Assembly: GCF_024166365.1 (NCBI RefSeq)
Contig: NC_064819.1
Coordinates: 112,140,293 to 112,204,292 of the forward strand
Source: Elephas maximus indicus
Lineage: Eukaryota; Chordata; Mammalia; Proboscidea; Elephantidae
DNA length: 64,000 nt
Direction of reading: 5' to 3'
In this document: positions 55,270-64,000 of the stretch, one piece after another
Position numbering within the stretch: position 1 is the stretch's first letter
How the letters are laid out: each line of letters starts with the position of its first letter
Made by a program: the position numbers and the translations under genes
The notes under the pieces: model-generated
What the model was told of the DNA's origin: nothing
Seen by the model: only the letters and a program-made list of their open reading frames with translations
Databases searched by the model: none

Positions 55270-55628
55270 AAGTGGGGTTTAATCAAGTCTTCTTGTTAGC
55301 TACTGCCCAGTTGCCCCCCGACTCCTGGTTACCCTATGCACACATGAATGACACTGCCCAGTCCTGTGTCATACCCATGATTGGTTGCAGATTGGACCGT
55401 TGTGATCCACAGAGTTTTCCTTGGCTGCTTTTTGAAAGTAGAGTGCCAGACCTTTCTTCCTAATCTATCTTAGTCTGGAAGCTCCACTGAAATCTGTTTG
55501 GCATCATAGCAACACACAAACCTCCGCTGACAGATGGATGGTGGCTGCCCATGAGGTGCATTGGCCAGGAAATCGAGCCCAGGTCTTCTGCATGGAAGGT
55601 GAGAATTCTACCACTAAACCACCACTGC
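55270..55628 (-). mobile_element. tRNA-Gly-derived SINE with RTE-type tail
   Basis: Head at 55628-55558 (minus) is a decayed tRNA-Gly: GCAGTGGTGGTTTAGTGGTAG, AATTCTCACC, anticodon loop CTTCCAT and GGGCTCGATTTCCTGGCCAATGC (box B in the T arm). Acceptor-stem ends GCAGTGG and CCAATGC pair except one base. Body: TTGCTATGATGCCAAACAG, GGAGCTTCCAGACTAAGATA. Tail: CACAGGACTGGGCAGTGTC, GCATAGGGTAACCAGGAGTCG. About 360 bp. Confidence 0.8.
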
Positions 55629-55799
55629 CATTTATTAAGTTTTAGAGGCAGCGTTTTGTTTTCTTTGGGAATACATTCTGAAACCTTAATCAAAATTTGT
55701 GGGAAGTATGATTCAATACCTAAATTTGTGCTTAATTCCCAGGGTTTCAGGAAAGCACATTATGGTGAAGAAAAGGCTAAGGCAAATGAGTTACCCTGT

Positions 55800-55985
55800 G
55801 ATCATAACTACCATTTGCAGAACATCTTCAAAGCATCAGGCCTTTGTATACTTTAGATCTAGTCTTAATTAACCTCATAAAGAAGGTTTACAAATGAGAT
55901 AACAGAGGCAGAGAGAGTTTAAGTAACTTACCCTTGGCCCCCCAGCTATTACATGTCAGAGCCAGGACTCAAATCCAGTACCGTC
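55800..55985 (-). mobile_element. MIR
   Basis: AACCTCATAAAGAAGGTTTAC, GGCAGAGAGAGTTTAAGTAAC, CCCAGCTATTACATGTCAGAG. Confidence 0.75.
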
Positions 55986-56284
55986 TGCCTCCAAAGCCAG
56001 GGCTCATCGGCCACTGACTGTAAAGAAATCCAATCCCTCAGCTGCCATCTGATGTACAGGACTGAACAAGCCCAAGGAGGAGGGCCGATACTGTCACCAA
56101 CTGCTGCCAGCACCCCACCTGCATCCCCAGGAGGTAACACCAAGCCTTCCTCTGGAGGGGGGAAGGGTATTAAAAAACCACAAAGAAGTTCTCCTTCTTG
56201 GTATTGTTTGAAGTGGGTTGTGCACAATGGGTAACAAGGAGCAGCTCTGGCTGCAGATGCGAATGCTAGAACCTACCTCAATGA

Positions 56285-56470
56285 CAGTGATTCTCAACTT
56301 TGTACATTAGAATCACCAGGGGAGCTTTTTTTAAAAAAATGCTGATTCCTAGGTCCTTCCCCTAGAAATTCTGATTTACCTGGGCTGCAGTGGGGCCAAG
56401 GATCAGAATTTTTTTTTTTTTTTAAGTTTCCTAGATGGCTCTAATGGACAACCATTGAGAACTACTGTCA
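56285..56470 (+). mobile_element. MER5A hAT element
   Basis: GTGATTCTCAACTTTGTACAT, TTAGAATCACCAGGGGAGC, AAATTCTGATTTACCTGGGC, ending ACAACCATTGAGAACTACTG. Lies 149 bp from the death-domain exon donor. Confidence 0.85.
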
Positions 56471-56618
56471 GAGAAGCCATGGTATGTGTGTGCATGTGCG
56501 TGTGTGACTTTAAACACCTAATATCAGTTATTTTCCTTGTTATGCATACCTGATAAAATATGAGGCACAGGGACAAGAAAAGGTTTGTAGGAATGACATA
56601 TGACCGAGGCTACATTAC

Positions 56619-56884
56619 CTGGACGGTATCTTCCATCAGTCCACGAATCTTCTCCACAACATCGTTGCGCCGATGTTGGCGCAGGGCACTGATTAACTGA
56701 GCAAGGCTGGCCTCTGGCCCCCGGATGGTCCAGTGCTGCAGAGCTGCGTAGGCCCGCTCGTGGTCTGCTGTGTACCCGTTGGAGAAGGCAGCCACCTCCC
56801 TCTCACTCGCATTGCACAGAAACTGATAGATATCCTTCCACTGGCTTCCCACCTGGGCTGCTACGAGCTTCAGGATGTCAATAC
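56619..56884 (-). CDS. TNFRSF21: TNFRSF21 (DR6) death-domain exon
   Basis: This exon encodes the intracellular death domain, the six-helix module that in DR6 couples to adaptor proteins and apoptosis or JNK signalling. On the minus strand the acceptor TGGTGTAG precedes GT ATT GAC at 56884; two bases complete a codon from the preceding exon, then exactly 88 codons follow to CAG at 56619, with donor GTAATG. The peptide starts [20 protein letters not shown] and includes [40 protein letters not shown] and ends RGLMEDTVQ, all death-domain hallmarks (the conserved Trp in WKDIY, the WTIR helix). The domain sits on one exon, fitting residues 415 to about 498 of DR6. No break is present. The upstream exons are beyond the right edge of the window. 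Confidence 0.97.
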
Positions 56885-59419
56885 CTACACCAGAGACAAA
56901 ATAAAACAAAAAACAAATACGGGTATGTGAAAGAAAGTCTTCATATAAGGCTTTAATGAGCTAGAAGAAGTAAGCTTTCCCATTGCTGTATGCAAAGGAA
57001 TATACTGCCTTCCTTATCCACTTGGTGCTATCCTGAGGATTAAAAGGTACTCGCATACAAATTGCACTTTGTGAACAGAGAACCAGAAGAAGGAGTCATC
57101 GTTATAGTAGAATTGCCCCTAAAAGATGTTTGGAAAGCCAAACCCGAACGAGGTAACCAGAGCGGTTCCTTTGTTAATACTAAATACAACTGCAGCTAAA
57201 TAAATTAGAGGCTCCCAGATTAAAGGAACTCCTTGCAATACAGAAAGAGGTAAGACACAGGTTAAAATTTCAGGATTCTATCCAGCACTGTCTCAGAAAA
57301 GGGTGCTCGGATTCTGGGACCAGTGTCCTTTACGGCATCAGATTGACAATGCACCCAGAGGTTCTAGCCTGATGGAGACATTCTTTAAAAACATCTAACT
57401 GCTCTAATTCTACCCTCAATAAGCAACTTTCTGATCTCTTTCATCCAGTCTCCTAAACTGATGTGCACGGTTATAATATAGACAGCAGTCAAAATTATCT
57501 TTAGTAACGTGTACTACATACAGTGTTGCAGCAAGTAATTTGTTGATGTTATCATTCTCAGATGGTCACCTGCAGATGTTCAACTCTACGATTTACTGTT
57601 CAAAATACTGCCGTATAGACTCAGTTTTCTAAACTAAGTCAGGGGCTTCAGTTGCTTGATAACATGGATCCAAATGCTGATAGGTTTTGCAGTCAATAGG
57701 CAGGTTTGGGAAGCAGTGAGATATTACTGCAAAATATATGATGGGGGAAAAAAGGACCATATAGATGACTCTCACTAATTTTCTAACTAGAAATGTTAAC
57801 CTCATTCCAAGGGATAACCCAAATGATCCAGAACCTTCCACAAGTGGACTCATTACCACAACTGACAAAATGCCAACATCATCCAACTCTTCATCGTCAG
57901 AGTAAATTTTCACAAGTTGTGTATTTTTTTATGTATTTATGTATGTATTATAATATATCTAAGTTTATATGTACTTTTCCAATCCCCAAAGACAAATAAA
58001 GATGGGATTTATAAAGACACTGATAATAAAAGGCAATAATTAATGAAAGCTAAAAAAAAAAAAAAAGGTATTCAACTTACATCAGAACCAACTTAAAATG
58101 GAATCATTGGAACAAAACCTTGTTGAAAATCGGGGACTACCTGTATAACAACCATAGCTACTACTGCCAGGTATTATATTAATATATTTATGAAGGGTTG
58201 GCAGTTGAACACAACTCACCAGATTGGTAATTCTAAATCCCTGATTTGTAACCACTTTCCAAGAGAGATGAAATACCACAACACTGGCTATTCTGCCAAC
58301 TATTTACGCTAGTAATTTAATATCTTGTCATCCCGGCTTATCAGTTGCTTGTAAACTCAGTGTCGGTCTGTGTTCCCCAATTAGGGTGAAATACCGAAAT
58401 TAAATTTTGGGATCCATAAACTCAGGATCAGTACCTGGGACCAACCCTCTGTGGGGCCTTCCCCCTTTACAGTACCCTCTCTCTGCAATTATGCCTTGGT
58501 TTTGCCAGAATTTACACCTAAGGTGCACATGTAAGCCTCTCAGTTAGGGCTCTGGCATTTTACCACAATAGGTGGGTGAGTCCTCTGAGTTACCAATGCC
58601 ATCTCTTTAAATGAGGCCATACTCACATGCCTTGATCCTGGAGTTGCTGTATTTAACAATGTCTTGAAAACATTTATTATCAGTAAAAATGGGGACAAGT
58701 CCCCAAGTGAAGTTTAGGGAAGAAAGGAAGAGAGGAGAATAAAGAAAAGGTTACCATTACGGTTAACAGAATTTTTCTTTTAACTGGAGATTAACCAGGA
58801 AAAAAAAAAAAATTTTTTTTTTTCTCTCAATCAGCTGTTGTGGAAAGTATTTATTAAAATAAGCTACCAATTTTTGCCTCAGCAAAATAATAATTCCTTA
58901 AGTTTCTTTGATAACGGAAGGCTTTGTGGTTTTTCAATGTAAATCTTTACTCTGCCATGAATCCTACTGAGGCAGATGATTGAGAAGACTGTATACAGAT
59001 TCTGAGTCAATTCTATGAAATTGTTTTTGAAAAGTAAGCTTGTTTTCTTGTCAACTGCAAAAGTACAATACCACAAATTGAGACACTGCTTCTTACACTA
59101 TTTTTCCCTGGCAGTGTAAAGTATATTTGAACCAGCTGCTTTTCATTTTTCTTAGCAATGTTTAGCCAGATACAGGGCTTTTGATTTCAAGCAAATAAAC
59201 TTCTCAAAAAACCCGTGTCTTATTTAAAACCCCACAGGTAACTTTTAGGAACAAGCCAGCTCTTTGTGGTTGGCATGGTAGATTCTTCCAAATACCAAAA
59301 GACTTGTTAGTTCCTGAATCTTAATTTAGGTCAATTTGACCAAGCCTGATAGTGCCTTAACATGAAAACATGACTGCATTTTCTTGTACATAGGACCACT
59401 GCTTAAATCTCCATAAGGC

Positions 59420-59520
59420 AATGACACTGTGGCTTTGAGCAAAACACTAACTGTCATGTTCATTTCCTCATTTGCACAATGGAGATATTCACTGCACTCC
59501 CTGGGGATGAGCTGATTAAC
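59420..59520 (+). mobile_element. MIR-like fragment
   Basis: TGTGGCTTTGAGCAAAACAC, CATTTCCTCATTTGCACAATG. Confidence 0.5.
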
Positions 59521-60144
59521 ATTTTCTATAGAGTTGATATATTTTCAGAAGTACCCCATCATTATAAATGTTCCATATACTGGGCATTAAAACTTAACAC
59601 TCCATGTATTTCAGATGCAAATACGGAGACTTTACAGAGTAATTACAGAGCTGAAAAGGCTTAAGTTTAACAACAAATTCTTCTTCCAAAATCCAGTATT
59701 TACACTTTTTTTTTAAGCCACAGAATAAAAAAAAACACATAAGGAATGCATACAATGAAATTTCCCTCTAATTAAAATTGACTGAAAGCTAAATTTAAGG
59801 CCAACTCAGGTTTCATGCAGTGCATTAAGTCAACTAGATTTCCCTACCCTTGAAAACATGGCCTCAAGTCATGTAAACTGACCTGGGTCAGTAAAGTTCT
59901 TCGCCACCTGCCCCCTCCCATTCTGGACTTGATGAATATAAAGATGGTGCAGATGTTGGCTCCCTCTGGGGATACCAAGCTTTCAGCCTAGTTCCTCATC
60001 ACAAAACGTGGAGAGAGAAAGGAAAGACCAGTCTGAACTAACTCAGTTCATTACCAAGTCCCTGGACTTTTAGAGTTTGCTGTACTCTGTCTCCACCTCA
60101 CCATCTCCACCAAAAAAGAAAAGAAAAACCTGCAGAATATTTAA

Positions 60145-60195
60145 AGAGTATTTATTGAGCAGCTACCACATGCAAGGCAGCGTCTGCAGGGTAGA
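60145..60195 (-). mobile_element. L2 3' end fragment
   Basis: GAGTATTTATTGAGCAGCTACC and ATGCAAGGCAGCGTC. Confidence 0.5.
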
Positions 60196-60529
60196 AAATC
60201 CTATGAAATCTGGAGACAGTATGAGTTTATTCCCAGGAAAATGAAGCAATATCAATGAAACACAAAATTTGATGGACTTTGAAAGCGTTCTTTGCTTAGA
60301 AAGGTTTTAGGCAAAACTCAGCAACGATGATGAAAATGCATGTAATACAATTATAAAGAAAACCTGGACAGTTAAACGAAATTCTGGTAGTTACCTGTAA
60401 AGGAGGGAGTAGAATGTGAATGGGTAGGTACACATAAGGTAGTTCAAAGGTATTTGCAAGGTTTTATGTCCTAAGCTGGATAGTGGAGAAACGGGTCTTC
60501 TTTTTATTATTTTATTCCTTTTTAAACTT

Positions 60530-60562
60530 TGTGTGTGCGTATACACACACACACACATATAC
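60530..60562. repeat. TG/CA alternating stretch
   Basis: TGTGTGTGCGTATACACACACACAC, a TG run facing a CA run: inverted dinucleotide repeat with TA centre. Confidence 0.9.
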
Positions 60563-60581
60563 AGTATACAGTACATATATA

Positions 60582-60750
60582 AAACCAAAAAACCAAACCC
60601 ATAGCCATCAAGTTGATTCTGACGCATAGAAATCCTATAGGACAGAGTAGAACTGCCTGCCCCACAGGGTTTCCAAGGAGTGGCTAGGGGATTCAAACTG
60701 CTGACCTTTTTGGTTAGCTGCCATAGCTCTTAACCATTGTGCCACCAGGA
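60582..60750 (-). mobile_element. AfroSINE
   Basis: AAACCAAACCCATAGCCATC, ATAGGACAGAGTAGAACTGC, TTCCAAGGAGTGGCTAGG, TTAACCATTGTGCCACCAGG. AT-rich CAGTATATA flanks on both sides. Confidence 0.93.
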
Positions 60751-61486
60751 ATTCTCAGTATATATATATAGTCTAAATATATATAACATACTTTTATGCA
60801 GGATACATGTATGGATATATAACTGATTTTCATTAATCATAGTAGTTATATTCTGTAAAATCATCACAGAGAATTAGTAAATATGGAACCATTGCTTCTT
60901 GGGGAAATACAAATTAGGTTCCTAGGAACTTCTGTGTGTTTTTGTTTAAAGACACCTTATTTAACATATATTGTTGACTCGTTAACATTGAACTCATGGC
61001 CAGCAGCAGTATAACTCATTCCTAAATGAAGCTTATCTAACACATGTGTTTTTTCTCTAAGGCACATCACAGTCTAGTGCTTAGATAGCAATCCAGCACT
61101 ATACTTGGAGGCCATTTTAAATAGCAGAATCACCAACAAAAAGCACAAAGATGCTAAAAGTATGGCACTAAGTAAACTGCTAAAACAGCACTTGTTTACA
61201 GTATGAGAACTGAAACAAGAAGGCAGAGCCTTGCTGCCTCAGCTGAAAGCATGCATGTTGAGGGACTCCAATTTTTTGTGGTTCTACAAATGTCTGCAAG
61301 TGACCACAAAAGTCTTGCAAGTATCGATTTGGGGGCTAAAAATGAATTCTAGCAAGTAGGTGAATTTGCAAATACAGAATCGACAAATGAAGATCCACTG
61401 CGTGCATATAAAAAAAAAAAAAAAAGCGTATAGATAAAAAAAAAATTTTTTTTTTATACAATTTGTAAAAAATGTTTACGTTTTAG

Positions 61487-61690
61487 AAGGAGATCTGGTA
61501 GCGCAGTGGTTAAGCCATTGACTGCTAATTGGAAGGCTGGTGGCTTGAACCAGCCTTGAACCAGCCATTTCCGAAGAGAAAGATGTGGAAGTCTGCTTCC
61601 GTAAAGACTACAGCCTTGGCAACCCTATAGGACAGTTCTAATCTGTCAAAATTGACTTGACAACAATGGGTTATGGGTTTAGGTTTTACT
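61487..61690 (+). mobile_element. AfroSINE
   Basis: GGAGATCTGGTAGCGCAGTGG, TTAAGCCATTGACTGC, AGAGAAAGATGTGGAAGTC; contains a short internal duplication (TTGAACCAGCC twice). Confidence 0.88.
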
Positions 61691-61765
61691 GGCGAGGAAT
61701 CTGATGTAGAGAGGTTATTGGCCAGTTCAAGGTCACCTAGCCAGAAACTGGAACCTCTATTGTAG
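61691..61765 (-). mobile_element. MIR fragment
   Basis: GAGGAATCTGATGTAGAGAGG, CCAGTTCAAGGTCACCTAGCC. Confidence 0.65.
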
Positions 61766-61982
61766 TTAATAGGGAATGTGGTATAGTAGCGGGCATTACT
61801 AATCACTGGAATTACGCTCCTTGGCATGGCCATCTAATCTAGATATGAATGCACTACAGGCTGGCCATGTTGTGTGTGCTTCTTCCTGGCTTGTCACTAC
61901 TGACCAAGCAAATGCTGGGATGGTTCTTCTGGGGCCACCAGGTTTACTCCTTTTCTTCAAAACTATGGTACCCTAAAAATTT

Positions 61983-62200
61983 CACTAGAGTAGGGGTAAC
62001 CAAACTTTTTGTATAAAGGGACAAACAGTAAATATTCTAGGCTTTGCAACTACTCAACTCTGTTGTAGCATGAAAACAGCCATAAGCTGTACAAATAAGT
62101 GTGGCTGTGTACTAATAAAACTTTATTTACAAAAAACAAGTGGAGGGCAGGATTTGGCCCACAGGCTGCTGTTTCCCACCCTGTGCAATCAGTGCAATTT
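61983..62200 (-). mobile_element. DNA-transposon fossil common to mammals
   Basis: GGGTAACCAAACTTTTTGTAT, TAAATATTCTAGGCTTTGCAA, AATAAAACTTTATTTACAAAAA, GGATTTGGCCCACAGGCTG; a widely dispersed mammalian non-autonomous element. Family name not certain. Confidence 0.6.
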
Positions 62201-62789
62201 AAAGAGACCACAGCTTACTATCAAAATTACTATAATTAGAAAACACACACACACACTCAAATGACAATTTAATGATGGGTGAATAACATAATGAACATAA
62301 TGGCACTGAACTGTACCTGTAAAAAAGTTTTGTTATATATGTTTTTGCCACATTAAAAAAAATCTTAAGTTCCCACCTCAATTGTTAACCTCAGTATGAG
62401 ATGACAATAAGCGAAATGGAGACCTACCCTCTCCTTGGCAGGGTGCCCTGGTCATCTGTCCCACCGGAGTTCTGAGAGTCTTCCTCAAGACTGGAGACAG
62501 TCACTATATATTGAACTGGTCTGAATGTTTTAGCTGAACATGGTGCCAAGTCTCTTTTTTCTTAGGCTGAAAAGCAACATAACCCTCAGCCTACTGAAGG
62601 GCTAATAGACAGGGATGTGGAGGTGAACGTTGCTTTTTCCTGTGGCATCTGGAGCTCTGGGGAGTGGCCAAAGTTTCTCAAGAAGTCACTGAAGGAGCCA
62701 AGACCGATAAACCAGAGGCCATACTTGCCAGAAGCTGTGTCTGATAAGGTGCCCCTGGCCCCAGGGAAACATGTGAATTGTAAGATGCA

Positions 62790-62945
62790 ATTAGTGGAAA
62801 GATCGTGAAATTTGCAGTCACACTATATGGTTTCAAACTCCGGCTCTGTGACTTCTTAGCTGTAAGACAGACCTTGGACAAAGGACAACTCCTTAAGATT
62901 GTCAGTGTCCACATCAGGAAAGTGAAAATACTACCTTTTGTCTCA
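62790..62945 (+). mobile_element. MIR
   Basis: CACTATATGGTTTCAAACTCC, GGCTCTGTGACTTCTTAGCTG, CCACATCAGGAAAGTG. Confidence 0.75.
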
Positions 62946-62949
62946 TAAA

Positions 62950-63345
62950 ATGGTTAAGAAGATTTATGGAAGAGAAATGAAGTCCTGATACACACTACGA
63001 CAGCCATAAATCTTGAAAACATTATGCTGAGTGAAATAAGCCAGTCACAAAAGGAAAATATTGTATGATCCCATTTATATGAAATATCTAGGCTATGCAA
63101 GTATATAGAGATCAAGGTTGATTAGTGGTTGGCAGAGGTGGGTGAGGGAGAAGAAAAGGAAAACAATGCTTTGGGGAAGCTGAACTTCTGTTAACAGTGG
63201 TGGAAAAATTTGGGAAAGGTTAATAGTGATGTTTGAACAACATGATGTATGTCATTAATGTTACTAAGCTGTGTATGTAAAGACTGTTGAAATGCAAAAT
63301 GTTTTGTTACCTATATATTTACTACAATTAAAAAAAAAAAAAGCA
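62950..63345 (+). mobile_element. Old L1 (L1M) 3' end
   Basis: TAAATCTTGAAAACATTATG, CTGAGTGAAATAAGCCAGTC, TGTATGATCCCATTTATATG, AGTGGTTGGCAGAGG, A-rich end. Confidence 0.85.
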
Positions 63346-63389
63346 AGACTTACAGGATCAAGAATTAAAAAGGTCTAGCACAGCACCTT

Positions 63390-63556
63390 GGGAGCCCTGG
63401 TAGCACAGTGCTTAAGAGATCAGCTGCTAACCAAAACGTTGGAAGTTCAAATCTACCAGCCGCTCCTTGGAAACTCTATGGGCCAGACCTCCTCTGTCCT
63501 ATAGGGTCACTATGAGTCAAAATTGACTTGGCAATGGGTTTGGTGTTTTTTGGTTT
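63390..63556 (+). mobile_element. AfroSINE
   Basis: GGAGCCCTGGTAGCACAGTGC, TACCAGCCGCTCCTTGG, CTGTCCTATAGGGTCACTATG. Near-perfect 14-bp duplication TAGCACAGCACCTT (63376-63389) and TAGCACAGTACCTT (63557-63570). Confidence 0.95.
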
Positions 63557-64000
63557 TAGCACAGTACCTTAGTATACACCAATTGTCCTTCCCCTGCCCC
63601 CTCCATTTCTCCATGGACAGAAGTCCCTAGGGCAATGCACCTAAAGGTGGGAGAGGTTCTGCTAAAGCAGAAGGTTTTGCACCAGGATGACAGGTTCTGA
63701 CCAATGAAGCCAAGCACCAGACTCCTCACTTCCTGTGCTTCTCGGAACCTCACCAGTACATGTCAGGAGGGGCGCCACCACTGAACCCATCCACAGAAGG
63801 CAAATGTGGAAAGAAGCCAACTGTTGCTCCTGCCTTTGCCGTAACGCAGGATATCACAACAGTATGTGGTGTGGCCCTCCGCGTGAGCAGGCGCTGCCCT
63901 GATCCATGGCAAGAGAGCTCTGGAACAGAGGCATGAGGGTACACACTGAGCTATTATGGAAGAAGTGGCATTTCCAGTGCACTATAAAACAAAAAAAATT

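Larger units (their letters stand above)
32917..56618 (-). other. TNFRSF21: TNFRSF21 intron between linker and death-domain exons
   Basis: A 23.7 kb intron, phase 0, GTAATG to CCCACAG. Roughly half is recognisable transposon sequence listed separately. Stretches where I see no gene and no repeat I can name: 34840-37170, 39330-40510, 46650-47420, 47650-48280, 49000-49410, 53010-55090. Confidence 0.9.
56885..64000 (-). other. TNFRSF21: TNFRSF21 upstream intron (partial)
   Basis: Sequence upstream of the death-domain exon acceptor; the donor is outside the window. Unrecognised stretches without a gene: 56885-59410, 59530-60140, 60760-61480, 62210-62780 and 63575-64000. Confidence 0.85.

Noticed and set aside
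55558-55628. Functional tRNA-Gly gene on the minus strand
   Set aside because: Acceptor stem has a mismatch, several arm bases are changed, there is no Pol III T-run behind it, and a SINE body follows directly. It is the head of a SINE.
56733-56930. Plus-strand frame over the death-domain exon
   Set aside because: Shadow of the conserved minus-strand exon.
1-64000. CRISPR array, operon, phage or bacterial defence system
   Set aside because: No regularly spaced repeats, no ribosome-binding sites or dense coding; repeat content and spliced exons show a mammalian nuclear genome.

Overview
This is a piece of a mammalian nuclear genome, almost certainly from an afrotherian and most likely an elephant. 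The evidence is the dense load of AfroSINE-type tRNA-derived SINEs on both strands, BovB/RTE-like LINEs with the same 3' tail as those SINEs, and a lineage-specific L1 with its own long 3'UTR and 5'UTR. These lie on top of a common mammalian layer (L2, MIR, MER5, MaLR LTRs). There are no operons, bacterial genes, CRISPR arrays or convincing unspliced genes. Species is not decided by the sequence alone.

The only gene I can support is TNFRSF21 (death receptor 6, DR6), on the minus strand. The window holds its last three coding exons: the death-domain exon (56619-56884), a Ser/Pro-rich linker exon (32688-32916) and the terminal exon (30918-31147), followed by a 3'UTR of about 1.2 kb ending near a poly(A) signal at 29763-29768. 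Reading frame and splice phases join perfectly across the three exons and give 241 residues, which fits residues 415-655 of a 655-residue DR6. Promoter, signal peptide, cysteine-rich domains and membrane segment must lie to the right of position 64000.

Layout. 1-29.7 kb is intergenic sequence downstream of TNFRSF21. It contains an L1 5'UTR cut by the window edge, L2 fragments, an RTE element with recognisable reverse transcriptase (3.25-4.79 kb), MaLR solo LTRs, several L1 3' ends, and an internally deleted L1 with a complete 5'UTR (22.4-27.9 kb) inserted beside a SINE-in-SINE nest. 29.7-31.1 kb is the 3'UTR and last exon; 31.1-32.7 kb is the short last intron. 32.9-56.6 kb is the 23.7 kb intron between the linker and death-domain exons, holding a 5'-truncated L1, a hAT element with both terminal repeats, two MaLR LTRs, a HAL1/L1 fossil and many SINEs. 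56.9-64 kb is the start of the upstream intron.

The most interesting material is in the retrotransposons: a shared 3' tail between RTE LINEs and two unrelated SINE types, several insertions only 22-60 bp long consisting of nothing but that tail (three with convincing target-site duplications), a tRNA-Gly-derived SINE, and tandem 250-bp units in an elephant-lineage L1 5'UTR. Family names for repeats are given from memory of consensus sequences; most repeat boundaries are approximate unless target-site duplications are quoted.
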